From positions 1 through 64,000 of the forward strand of contig NZ_FUIA01000015.1 of the NCBI RefSeq assembly GCF_900163665.1: 64,000 nucleotides of DNA, read 5' to 3'. The first letter of the stretch is position 1. Every line of letters starts with the position of its first letter. The position numbers were made by a program, and so were the translations under genes. Under the pieces are notes generated by a model. The model was not told the origin of the DNA, made no database searches, and was given only the letters and a program-made list of their open reading frames with translations. Shown here piece after piece: positions 8,581 through 17,079 of this stretch. Origin of the DNA: Frigoribacterium sp. JB110 (GTDB taxonomy: Bacteria; Actinomycetota; Actinomycetes; Actinomycetales; Microbacteriaceae).

Positions 8581-11500
8581 CTACAGTGACGGGCCCAGTG
8601 GCCGGGCCGCAGCCGGACGATGGTGCTCGTGCCGGCTGGCCGCGGTGAGAGCTCGTGCCCGGTCGAGCGCAGCGCGGGCGCGGGCCGCGTCGATCTTCTG
8701 TGCGTCCGTTTGCGCCGGGGAGCCGAGCGCGGCGGTTTCGTTGACTGTGTAGCGATCCCGGTAGGCGGCAATGACCATGCCCATGCGCCGCCAGATTGCC
8801 GCACCTCTACCGTCCTTCGGCTGCGGGCCAAGCGCGGCCGTCCACGGCTCGCCGTCACGCACCGCCGTGTCGAGAAGGGTGCCGGCGCGGGTCTCGATGA
8901 GGTCGCGCCGCTCCGCGAGCGCTCGACGCATCTCGAGCGTCATCGTTCCGGTCGCCTCGGGAATCAGCCCGGCGATCAATCGCGGCGTCTCGCGAGTGCG
9001 ACCGGAACCGGCGGGACGGGCCGTGACTCGGGCGAGCCGGTAGTGCAGAACCGCAGCAATATCATCCGCATCCCCGAACCCGCGTGCTCGCACGAGGCGT
9101 GGCAGCAGAGTGTCGACGTGATGCTGGTTCGCCTCGGCCCGCCGCAGCTCGGCGGTCAGCGCCCCGAACGCGGGTGAAGCGATCGCGTCGTCTGCGTCGT
9201 CGTCGCTGAGGCCAGAGGAGCGGATGAGTGCGGCCCAGCGGTCGTGCTGTGCGGCGGCAGCCAAGGTCTCGTACTCGGCGGCAAGCTGAGCGATCGAGCT
9301 CCATTCCTCATGCTCGGCGGTGATCGTCTCGTGCGCGGACAGTTCAGCGCCGACGTGCTGCAGGACACCAAACAGCACCGATCTGGCGGTGGCCTCGATG
9401 TTGTCGCCGGGGTGCGGCCCGTCGTGGGCGTCGTCGGGTTTGTCGACGGCGACGTAGGCGAAGTTTCCTTCCTTGCCTCGGGTGAGGGCGACGTACAAGT
9501 TCTCCCTGGTCATCGCAGCGTCGACCAGGACGTGCGACCTATCGACCGTGATGCCCTGCGCCCGGTACGACGTCACCGCGTAGCCCAAGTCCAGGTGCTC
9601 GGCCACATAGTCGGCCGGGAGCACGACGGAGCCGCCCCAGCGCCTTGCCGCCCGGCGGACGGTGAGGGAGCCGTCGTCCCGAACTTCGGCGACTGTCCAC
9701 CTGTCGCCGTTGCGAACCCAGCCGCGCCCGGCCCGCAGCCGCCGATCGTTGCGCCGAGTGATGACCGAATCCCCGGCAGCGGCACGGGCGCCATCGCGCA
9801 GCTCGACCTCGCGCAGCGCATCCACCGTGCCGTCGAGGATCAGATCGGTACGCGCCCGGAGGTTCAAGGCCATCACGGATTCGTTCGAGTCGGTGACCAG
9901 CACGCTAGCCCGCCCGGCGACCCGATCCGCACGCCAGGCAGCGTATGCGGCATCGACCATCGCTTCCGTGTCTCCGCCGACGATGCGGTCGTGCTCCGCG
10001 TAGGTGTCGATGACCTCGGTTCGCCCGTGCCGCAGGCCGAGCGAGGCGACCTTCTCCCACACGTTGGCGAAGCGATGGATGTCCACCAGTTCTGGCGCGT
10101 CGTCCCGGTCGTGGACGAGCAGCGAGAACGCACCGCTCGCGGTCGGAGATTGGAGCTGGGCGTAGTCGCCCACGAGCAGCACCTTCGCCCCCGCCTCGAC
10201 GGCGAGAGCGGTGATGCGGTCGAGCGAGAGCGTGCCGGCCAGGGACGCCTCATCCACGATGACGAGCTGCCCGGCCTGGAACGTCTCGCCAGTGCGCTCG
10301 TGAACCTCCCACCATTTCGCGGTGTTCTCGGTCTGGATGTTCAGGTCATCGGCGAGGATCTGGGCTGCGACGGCGGACGGAGCGAGGCCGACGACGGAGC
10401 CCGGGCCGTGCTCGCGCTCCCACGCCCGCCGCAACGCCGACATGGCGGTGGTCTTGCCTGCCCCAGCCGGGCCAACGAGGACATCGACGACGCGGCCCGA
10501 GATCGCAACCTTCACCAACGCCGCGGCCTGGTCGTCGCCAAGCCTGTGCCCCTTCCGATCCGGCCTCGCGGCGGTCCGCTCCACGACCGCAAGCGGCACG
10601 GTCGGCCCGGTCGTGGAGCGAGCGCGCTCGAGGAGGCGATCTTCGGCTGCCAACAGCAACTCGGAGGAGAACACCGTCGAGTGCTTCGGCCGGAACACGC
10701 TGGTTCCATCCGGCCGCTGGAACACGGCCGGGCTCGACGCGAGCTCAGGCGGCGTCAACCGCAGCGACACAGCCTCGGCCGCGTCCACGACCAGCCCGAC
10801 GACTGCCTCTCGATCCTCGGTCGAGGCGAACCTGTAGCCCATCGTCTGCCGGGCCGCCTCAGCGGTGAGGTTCCACCGCCGCCAGGTGGACCGCTTCTCA
10901 CCGACCGTCTCGACCACGCTGCCTCCGAGCGACGCGATCACATCCAGCGGCACATCGTCGGCGCGCAGCAGCAGCGGCTCCTCGTTCGCCGCAACCGCAC
11001 GCGCCCAGGAGGTCGCATCCGTACCGAGCACGCGGCCGGCGCGCTGCCGCCAGGAGGCGGTGAGCTCCGCGAGGGAGTGAACCTCCTTCTCGGGCCTGGT
11101 CGAGCGCGTCGCCTGGGCACGGAGCTTCATGATCGTCGCCGGCGACGGCCGCCGCCCGTGCGCCTCGACGTAGCGGTCGATGAGGCGATCCGTCTCGGCG
11201 TCGATGTGCCGCGAACGGGTGGAGAACTCAGCCACCAGCGCATCCGACACCCCGGCGATCGCCCACGCCGGGTTCCGATCCCGGCCCATGTCGCGGGCCT
11301 CCCACTCAACGCCGAACATCCGGGTCAGGTGATCTGCGAACACCGCCTCGTGCAGCTCGGAGAGTGCGACCGTCGCCGCGTGCATCGGCCTTCCGTCGAG
11401 CGATCGCCACTTACCGTCCAGGACGGTCTGCACCTTGTTCGAGATGACGACGTGCGTGTGCAAGTGCGGGTCGCCCGACCGCGAGTCGTAGTGGTCATAG

Positions 11501-12132
11501 GCGGTAGCGATCAGCCCATGAACATCCACCTGCGCAACCGCGCCGTTGCGTGCGGTTGCGCCCGCGCGCGTGGCTGCAACCTCCCGTTCCATGAACGCAA
11601 CCACCTCTGCAACCGCCGCGTGATGGGCCTGCGCGACCAGGGCCTGCGTGCCCGCGTCGGCGACCGCCCACAACACGCTCGCGGACTTCGGGATCGAGAA
11701 CGTGAAGTCATAGCCCGCAACCGCCCGCCGCATACCACGATCGGCCTCCTCAGCCTCGATCGCGGCCACGGCCTCCGCGCGCGAGACCGGCCCCAACTCA
11801 GGGCGAAGAGCTTCCACCCGCTCAGCGATCCGCTCCGCGACCGGGCGGTACGCGGGGTACGCGCGACCCAACGGTGCGCCCATGATCGGGTCGCGGCCCA
11901 TGCCTACGAGGAGCTGGAGCTGGGCTTCCGACACCTGATCGCCCCCCGTGATCTTGCCGCCGCCAAGGGCGCCGACGCCCGCGCCGAGCCACCGGCCCGG
12001 AGGCGTGCCCTCGGCGTTGTAATACCTCGTCAACGGGGTTGAGAGAGACCGGTCACCATCACCGGCCGCGACGGTGCGCAGCAGGTACTTGTAGCCGTCG
12101 CCCGCGCTCATCACACGCATCGAAACCGTCAC
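8581..12132 (-). CDS. MobF-family conjugative relaxase-helicase (TrwC/TraA-like)
   Basis: Nicks the transfer origin, stays covalently attached to the 5' end and unwinds the transferred strand. The N-terminal relaxase domain (residues 1 to about 320) carries candidate tyrosines in GYKYLLR and LTRYYN and the metal-binding triad in GDPHLHTHVVISNK. The helicase half has Walker A GPAGAGKTT, Walker B LVIVDEASLAG, the late motif TSYRAQGITVDRSHV and YVALTRGKE. The 1183-residue length is right for the family. The GTG at 12132 has GGAGG seven bases upstream, and that site is flanked by a hairpin. It is transcribed away from the type IV secretion genes and lies far from them. Confidence 0.95.
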   Translation of the reverse strand: MTVSMRVMSAGDGYKYLLRTVAAGDGDRSLSTPLTRYYNAEGTPPGRWLGAGVGALGGGKITGGDQVSEAQLQLLVGMGRDPIMGAPLGRAYPAYRPVAERIAERVEALRPELGPVSRAEAVAAIEAEEADRGMRRAVAGYDFTFSIPKSASVLWAVADAGTQALVAQAHHAAVAEVVAFMEREVAATRAGATARNGAVAQVDVHGLIATAYDHYDSRSGDPHLHTHVVISNKVQTVLDGKWRSLDGRPMHAATVALSELHEAVFADHLTRMFGVEWEARDMGRDRNPAWAIAGVSDALVAEFSTRSRHIDAETDRLIDRYVEAHGRRPSPATIMKLRAQATRSTRPEKEVHSLAELTASWRQRAGRVLGTDATSWARAVAANEEPLLLRADDVPLDVIASLGGSVVETVGEKRSTWRRWNLTAEAARQTMGYRFASTEDREAVVGLVVDAAEAVSLRLTPPELASSPAVFQRPDGTSVFRPKHSTVFSSELLLAAEDRLLERARSTTGPTVPLAVVERTAARPDRKGHRLGDDQAAALVKVAISGRVVDVLVGPAGAGKTTAMSALRRAWEREHGPGSVVGLAPSAVAAQILADDLNIQTENTAKWWEVHERTGETFQAGQLVIVDEASLAGTLSLDRITALAVEAGAKVLLVGDYAQLQSPTASGAFSLLVHDRDDAPELVDIHRFANVWEKVASLGLRHGRTEVIDTYAEHDRIVGGDTEAMVDAAYAAWRADRVAGRASVLVTDSNESVMALNLRARTDLILDGTVDALREVELRDGARAAAGDSVITRRNDRRLRAGRGWVRNGDRWTVAEVRDDGSLTVRRAARRWGGSVVLPADYVAEHLDLGYAVTSYRAQGITVDRSHVLVDAAMTRENLYVALTRGKEGNFAYVAVDKPDDAHDGPHPGDNIEATARSVLFGVLQHVGAELSAHETITAEHEEWSSIAQLAAEYETLAAAAQHDRWAALIRSSGLSDDDADDAIASPAFGALTAELRRAEANQHHVDTLLPRLVRARGFGDADDIAAVLHYRLARVTARPAGSGRTRETPRLIAGLIPEATGTMTLEMRRALAERRDLIETRAGTLLDTAVRDGEPWTAALGPQPKDGRGAAIWRRMGMVIAAYRDRYTVNETAALGSPAQTDAQKIDAARARAALDRARALTAASRHEHHRPAAARPLGPSL

Positions 12133-12373
12133 CGCCGAGCCTCCCTCCGCTCAACGCGGAGGTGCGCGACTGACCGCCCGCAGGGGCGGGCGACCTCGAT
12201 CTGCAAGAGGCGTGGTAGCTCGGAGAGGCGTCCGGAACGACGGCTCCGAACGGTGACGGATCGGCCGGTCCGGGACGGCTACGGAGGCGGTGCGAGCACC
12301 TGGCAGGTGACCAGCCCGGCATCGAGCTTACGAGTGGACGACGACCGGGGAGCACCGATCCGCCGGAGTCCTC
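12133..12373. promoter_or_regulatory. Divergent intergenic region with two hairpins; possible oriT
   Basis: This 241-base gap separates the relaxase from the methyltransferase. It has two perfect short hairpins, CCTCCGC-tcaac-GCGGAGG (12144-12162) and CGCCCGC-aggg-GCGGGCG (12175-12192). MobF origins usually lie beside the relaxase gene and contain inverted repeats, so this is the best oriT candidate in the window. No nic site is recognised. On the relaxase strand the first hairpin overlaps the ribosome binding site. Promoters for both genes should also be here. Confidence 0.45.
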
Positions 12374-13480
12374 ATGCGCGAACCGAACGACCAGAACGAC
12401 GACCAGCGTCTGCGCGTTGGGTCGCTGTTCTCCGGCTACGGCGGACTCGACCTCGCCGTCGAGGAGGTCTTCCGCGCCCGCACCGTGTGGTTCTCCGAAA
12501 TCAACGAGCCCGTTGCCCGCGTCTTCGCCCACCACTGGCCCGACGCCTCGAACCTCGGTGACGTTACCACCATCGATTGGAACGAGGCTGCGCCTGTCGA
12601 TGTGCTCTGCGGCGGTTTTCCCTGTCAGGACGTGTCCACGGTCGGGAAAATGGCCGGCCTCACACCTGGCACCCGCTCGGGCCTATGGGCGCAGATGGCG
12701 ACCGCGATCGAGGCGCTGCAACCCGAGTGGGTCGTTATCGAGAACGTACGCGGGCTGCTGTCTGCTCCAGCGATCCGCGCGATCCCGGCACGAGGAGATG
12801 ATTATGAGCGACGCAACGCCGAGACCGCAACCCCCAGCGATGCAGCCCCTGGCGACGTGGAACCCGACCCGTGGCATCTGGGAGACCAGCCAGCTCGACT
12901 TCTCCGGGCGGCTGGCGCCGTACTGGGCGACCTGGTGGACCTCCGGTATGACGCGCAATGGCTCGGTCTACCCGCTTCCGCCATCGGCGCACCACACCCT
13001 CGATTCCGCATCTTCATCCTCGCCCACCGCACTGTTCCGAACCCCGCTCGCCTCCGACGCTGCCAGGAGCGGGGAGAGCCTGCAACAGGTCAAAGCCCGG
13101 CGCGGCACGATCGCACTGTCACACCAGATCATCGACCTCGCCCTACACGGCCCAAACGGCTATCCGAAGCCGAGCGAGCCGGAGGATCTGTGGGACCTGA
13201 TCGGGCAGCTATTCGACGCTGGGGACGCTACGCCCACGCCATCACCCGATGGGAACACCTCACCGGACGGCCCGCCCCAGCCCCCGCGCTCATGAACGAC
13301 ACCAGCGGTCCGCGCCCGGCCCCGACGTTTGTGGAATGGCTGATGGGACTTCCGCTGGGCTGGCTCACAGATCCACGCCATCATCTGACAGACAATCAGC
13401 AGATCACAGCCCTCGGTAATGGTGTCGTTCCACTGCAAGCAGTCTCCGCGCTCAGAGAGCTGATCACGAAAGCTTTGTGA
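12374..13480 (+). CDS. DNA (cytosine-5) methyltransferase, solitary
   Basis: Transfers a methyl group from SAM to cytosine in DNA. The motifs run in order: SLFSGYGGLDLA (SAM binding), GGFPCQDVS (catalytic Cys), VVIENVRGLL (ENV), GAPHPRFRIFILAH, and the C-terminal FVEWLMGLPLGW with ALGNGVVPLQA. At 368 residues it is a normal phage- or element-type enzyme. No restriction nuclease lies nearby, so it probably protects the element after transfer or alters host methylation. The target-recognition stretch between the ENV and C-terminal motifs is overlapped by another ORF in a different frame, and both frames look coding. GGAG lies about five bases before the ATG. Confidence 0.93.
   Translation: MREPNDQNDDQRLRVGSLFSGYGGLDLAVEEVFRARTVWFSEINEPVARVFAHHWPDASNLGDVTTIDWNEAAPVDVLCGGFPCQDVSTVGKMAGLTPGTRSGLWAQMATAIEALQPEWVVIENVRGLLSAPAIRAIPARGDDYERRNAETATPSDAAPGDVEPDPWHLGDQPARLLRAAGAVLGDLVDLRYDAQWLGLPASAIGAPHPRFRIFILAHRTVPNPARLRRCQERGEPATGQSPARHDRTVTPDHRPRPTRPKRLSEAERAGGSVGPDRAAIRRWGRYAHAITRWEHLTGRPAPAPALMNDTSGPRPAPTFVEWLMGLPLGWLTDPRHHLTDNQQITALGNGVVPLQAVSALRELITKAL
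12804..13295 (+). CDS. ORF nested in the methyltransferase gene, alternate frame
   Basis: A 163-residue ORF lies wholly inside the methyltransferase gene in another frame. It starts at ATG 12804 with GAGGAG six bases upstream (12792-12797), a better site than that of many genes here. The product has features of real proteins: LATWNPTRGIWETSQLDFSG, a Trp-rich APYWATWWTSGMTRNGSVY segment, LFRTPLASDAARSG and EPEDLWDLIGQLFDAG. From memory, similar SGMTRNG and TPxASD motifs occur in actinophage and element proteins next to or in cytosine methyltransferase genes, which I cannot check here. Function is unknown; it could modulate the enzyme. Confidence 0.55.
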   Translation: MSDATPRPQPPAMQPLATWNPTRGIWETSQLDFSGRLAPYWATWWTSGMTRNGSVYPLPPSAHHTLDSASSSSPTALFRTPLASDAARSGESLQQVKARRGTIALSHQIIDLALHGPNGYPKPSEPEDLWDLIGQLFDAGDATPTPSPDGNTSPDGPPQPPRS

Positions 13481-13502
13481 TCCGTGCGGGCTGGCACTCG
13501 GA

Positions 13503-15047
13503 TCAAGTCTGTTGTTCTTGAAACTCTCGGGGAGACATATGGTGAGAGCGGCGGAAGTCACGACTGAAATTCGACAGCTGCGAGTATCCGACGCGATGCG
13601 CGACCGCACTAGCTTTGGTGCCCGTGAGAAGCAGATCACGCGCGACCCGCATTCGAGTAGCATGTCGCCAGTTTGAAAAGGTCATGCCTGTTTCTCGTCG
13701 GAACGCTTCGCGAACTTCGCGGGGTACATCCCAGTCCCTGGATGCATATTTCTTGTCGATGTGGCGCACGAAAGCCTCGGCTACCGCCAACGCTTGAGGA
13801 TCTGAGGGCATCGGCACAACACGGAGACGTTCTGCGGTGAGCTGGATATCGAAGAGCTCGAGAATATGCCGGCGATCGTAGTTCTCGGGGCGAAGTCCGG
13901 TGTATGCGCTGACTGAGCAGTGGAGCATGTAGGTATCCCAAGCGGGTGGGAAGTGGGTTCGGAGCGGTCGTTTGATCTGCGCTTCGTCCGACTGCAGGTC
14001 CCCGACAGGGACTCCAAGTGATCCGGCTGGCCAGCCCGTTTCGTTCTCCATCCCGGACGGGAGCCAGATCACATCGCCCCGCTTTCTAGAGTAGGGTTTG
14101 CCGTCGACGCGCGCCCAGGCATCGCCTCGGTACGACCAGACAAGCACGTGGAAGTCGTTTACGCGTGGTGCGGTGACAGCGGCCGGCAACACGGGCTGCA
14201 TCGCAGGCGCGTCCGCCATGACGCCCAGTAGGGTGTCGATCTGCCGGATGCTCGCAACCCGACTCGACGAGCGGGCATCCCCTGAGACGAACTGGCGTGC
14301 ATACTCTCGCGGGGTCACGTTGAAGCTGTTACGGAAGGCTCGAGTCAGTCCGTTGCGGCTTCTGAACCCGGAATGAACTGCGGCCTGTTCAATGTCGAAT
14401 CCGGTGGCGAGGAACTCTCGCGCAACCGCGAGACGACATCTCGTGCGCCATTCGGTAAAGGTTAGGTCGGTGTCACGAAGAAACTCTCGTCGGAGCGTGC
14501 GAGCGCTGGTTGAGACGATCTTTGACCACTCCTCGACGGTGTGGTCGAAAGTAGGGTTGCGAAGAAGGTGCTGGGCAACCGTTCGCGCGCCCATAGACCG
14601 AGGAAGCGGAGGATAGCCCGAGGAATTCCCCGATCTGGGCAGTAAGGGGAACGTCGAGTTGGATGGGCTCAGGATGTCAAGAAGGCTGGCGGGCGCGTAT
14701 CCGACGCTGGTCATGGGGCCGATGTTCAGAACGTAGTGATGGATAAGCCAGTCACGCCATTCTTCCGCTACTACGAATGGCGTCGGATCGCGAGGAGCCC
14801 CTGGGCTCGCTTGCGGTGACACCCATGCGGGGATGGCGAGTGAACCTGGTTCGGTCCAGAGTTCATGATCAATGCCCGCAGGCAGCCAGAGACCGGTGCC
14901 TTCGTCGATGCGGTGATGCTGCCCGCTCGCCAAGCGAACGTGGGCGCGTCCGGTGTGTGCCCAGATGAGCATGTGGAGGCGGGGGTCCCAGCGTGACGGC
15001 TCGTAACTAGCCGGGATGGGTGGGGGTGCCGTGCTGATCGCTGCCAA
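13503..15047 (-). CDS. Tandem double AraC-type regulator
   Basis: One 514-residue chain carries two complete AraC modules. Module 1 has a cupin-like sensing part (about residues 15-110, HRIDEGTGLWLPAGIDHELW) and a helix-turn-helix pair ending NVTPREYARQF near residue 255. Module 2 repeats this with YSRKRGDVIWLPSGMENE and a C-terminal pair ending HMSPREFQEQ. The start called is TTG at 15047; the first domain begins soon after, so a start much further downstream is unlikely. It is divergent from the siderophore operon and shares the iron-box region with it, so it is probably the local regulator. The chain could bind two operators like a dimer. Confidence 0.85.
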   Translation of the reverse strand: MAAISTAPPPIPASYEPSRWDPRLHMLIWAHTGRAHVRLASGQHHRIDEGTGLWLPAGIDHELWTEPGSLAIPAWVSPQASPGAPRDPTPFVVAEEWRDWLIHHYVLNIGPMTSVGYAPASLLDILSPSNSTFPLLPRSGNSSGYPPLPRSMGARTVAQHLLRNPTFDHTVEEWSKIVSTSARTLRREFLRDTDLTFTEWRTRCRLAVAREFLATGFDIEQAAVHSGFRSRNGLTRAFRNSFNVTPREYARQFVSGDARSSSRVASIRQIDTLLGVMADAPAMQPVLPAAVTAPRVNDFHVLVWSYRGDAWARVDGKPYSRKRGDVIWLPSGMENETGWPAGSLGVPVGDLQSDEAQIKRPLRTHFPPAWDTYMLHCSVSAYTGLRPENYDRRHILELFDIQLTAERLRVVPMPSDPQALAVAEAFVRHIDKKYASRDWDVPREVREAFRRETGMTFSNWRHATRMRVARDLLLTGTKASAVAHRVGYSQLSNFSRDFRRSHHMSPREFQEQQT

Positions 15048-15098
15048 GTCGCGCCAATCGTTGATAACTATCTGGCAGTCTACGCACCCTATCCGAGA

Positions 15099-15117
15099 TA
15101 AGGGTCACCTAACCTTA
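15099..15117 (+). promoter_or_regulatory. DtxR/IdeR-type iron box
   Basis: TAAGGGTCACCTAACCTTA matches the 19-base DtxR consensus at about 14 positions by eye, and the right half CCTAACCT is perfect. It sits between the tandem AraC regulator and the siderophore operon, 60 bases before the first ATG. DtxR/IdeR proteins bound to iron repress siderophore genes, so low-iron induction is expected. No dtxR gene is in the window; the host regulator would act here. Confidence 0.75.
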
Positions 15118-15177
15118 TCAGTGGTGTGGTGAGTCACACCCACTCCCGAACCACACAGCAAGGAGACGAGCTGCCGC

Positions 15178-17040
15178 ATGCCGAAGACTTCCCGTTCTCT
15201 CACAGTGCACCCGATCACCCTTCGCGAACTCGAAGTCAAACACATTCGCGATCTAGGGCCGGCGATGCGCAGGATCACGTTGACGGGTGCTCAGCTGGGT
15301 ACGTTCACATCGGCCAACGGGCTTGAGCAACCGGAGTTCCGTAGCGGTGGTTTCGATGATGATGTGCGGTTGATCTTCCCGTATCCGGGCAAGAGCGAGC
15401 CCGTCCTGCCCGTGCAGGATGAAGCGCACTTGGACTGGCCAAAGGACCCTCGGGCACTCTCTCGCGTGTACACGGTGCGCCGGTGGGACGCAGCAGCCCA
15501 GGAGCTCGATATCGACTTTGTGAAACACGGCACGGGCATCGCGACCTCCTGGGCGTATCGAGCAAAGTCCGGCGACCCCATACACGTCACTAGTCCCGCC
15601 GCCAGTCAGGCTCTCCCTGACGCTGACTGGTTGCTCGTCGCCGGCGATGACACCGCCATCCCCGCCATCTCTCGACTGTTGGAAGAGCTACCCGAGGACG
15701 CGATCGCTCAGGTGTATATCGAGGTCTCTCGCCGCGAACACCAGCTCGAACTGCCCACCCTCCCGGGTGCCAAGGTGACCTGGCTGGTACGGGATGGGGC
15801 TCCCGCGGGAAGCACCACTCTTCTGCTCGACGCGGTACGCAGTACGGACTGGCTCGACGGCACGCCCTACGCCTGGATCGCCGGCGAGTCTGCGGCAGTG
15901 AAGGACATCCGCAGGCACCTCGTGGAGCACCGAGGTATGCCGAAGACAGATATCGAGTTCACCGGCTACTGGCGCAACAGCGAAGTCATCACTCTCGCCG
16001 AGGATCCCGGAATTCCCGACCCGGAGCGCAACGAGGAGGCGTTCGAGAAGTTCCACGAGCTCGCAGACCTCCTGCCGCCGCTCGCGATCAGGGCCGCTGT
16101 CGTGCTCGGCCTGCCAGAACTGATGTCGCGGGGCATCTCTGATGTCACGGAGCTCGCTGCCCGATCCGGGGCAGACCCTCGTGCGCTGGGCAAACTGATG
16201 CGGTACTTCGCGTCCCTCGGCATCGTCTCGGAGACCCTGCCCGGCAACTACAAGTTGACGGATGTCGGTGACATCTTCCTCGAAAAGTTCGTTGAGGATG
16301 CGCTTCACCGGGACGGTGCGTTCGGGCGAAGAGAGACAGCGCTGTTCGGCCTGGTCGACGCGCTGCGCACCGGACGGGAAGCATTCAGCCTCATCAACGG
16401 ACAGCCGTATGCGGAGTTCCGCAACCAGCAGGAGCACACCAACGTGTTTCTCGATCAGATCGCGAAGTTCTCCCGCTACCTGGCAGAACCGCTGGCACAG
16501 TCGCCCAGTCTCAACGACCTGTCGACGGTCACGGTTCGGTCATCGGCCGCTGGCGTGATCGCCCAGGCGATCGTCTCCCACCACCCCCACACGCGAGTCA
16601 CCATCGCCGGGCTGCCTTCCCAGCTCGAATGGTTCCAGGCCGACCTCCCGGACTCGACCCCTGACCCGCAGCAGCGCGAACGGGTGCAGTTCGTGGAAAG
16701 TTCGCTATTCGACCGGACATCCCCCGCCGACGCCGTGCTCTTCAACTGGGAACTCGCCGCCTACCAGCAAGCAGACGCAGCCCTGATCTTGCGCCGCGCA
16801 GCCGAGAGCCTGAACCCAGACGGCCGCGTCTTGGTCATCGAGGGCGTCATGGACGCGAGCGAGGCGGACGAGCACGCCGCCGGAGACGACCTGCGTCACT
16901 TCGCTCTGCTCGGAACAGGGCTGCGCACCGAAGCAGAACTCAAAGACCTCTTCGACAACGCCGGTCTCAAAGTCGAGACGACAGAAATCGTCGGGTGGGG
17001 CGACAAGCTCTTCCGCCTCGCCCCCGCCGACGCCAGCTAA
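15178..17040 (+). CDS. Siderophore-interacting flavoreductase fused to a methyltransferase-like domain
   Basis: Residues 1 to about 275 form a siderophore-interacting protein (SIP): ferredoxin-reductase-like FAD domain with SRVYTVRRWD, then WLLVAGDDTAIPAI, an aromatic WIAGESAAVK segment and GYWRNS. SIPs reduce ferric siderophores to release iron. Residues 285-620 look like an O-methyltransferase: winged-helix dimerisation region (LPPLAIRAAVVLGLPELM, YKLTDVGDIFL) and a C-terminal catalytic fold. The usual glycine-rich SAM motif is replaced by VRSSAAGVIAQA, so this half may not bind SAM. First gene of the iron operon, behind the iron box, with AAGGAG nine bases before the ATG. The fusion is unusual. 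Confidence 0.88.
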   Translation: MPKTSRSLTVHPITLRELEVKHIRDLGPAMRRITLTGAQLGTFTSANGLEQPEFRSGGFDDDVRLIFPYPGKSEPVLPVQDEAHLDWPKDPRALSRVYTVRRWDAAAQELDIDFVKHGTGIATSWAYRAKSGDPIHVTSPAASQALPDADWLLVAGDDTAIPAISRLLEELPEDAIAQVYIEVSRREHQLELPTLPGAKVTWLVRDGAPAGSTTLLLDAVRSTDWLDGTPYAWIAGESAAVKDIRRHLVEHRGMPKTDIEFTGYWRNSEVITLAEDPGIPDPERNEEAFEKFHELADLLPPLAIRAAVVLGLPELMSRGISDVTELAARSGADPRALGKLMRYFASLGIVSETLPGNYKLTDVGDIFLEKFVEDALHRDGAFGRRETALFGLVDALRTGREAFSLINGQPYAEFRNQQEHTNVFLDQIAKFSRYLAEPLAQSPSLNDLSTVTVRSSAAGVIAQAIVSHHPHTRVTIAGLPSQLEWFQADLPDSTPDPQQRERVQFVESSLFDRTSPADAVLFNWELAAYQQADAALILRRAAESLNPDGRVLVIEGVMDASEADEHAAGDDLRHFALLGTGLRTEAELKDLFDNAGLKVETTEIVGWGDKLFRLAPADAS

Positions 17041-17079
17041 ACCCTGGCAAGACCCACGCACCGAAGAAAGGAACGCCTC

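Noticed and set aside
9244..12042. A 932-residue open frame on the plus strand opposite the relaxase
   Set aside because: It mirrors the relaxase gene, whose motifs are unambiguous. High GC and strong third-position bias make long antisense frames; its translation has no domain pattern and is rich in Arg, Gly and Pro.
12374..13480. A complete restriction-modification system
   Set aside because: The neighbours are the relaxase and the tandem AraC regulator. The nested ORF shows no nuclease motif such as PD-ExK or HNH, so the enzyme is called solitary.
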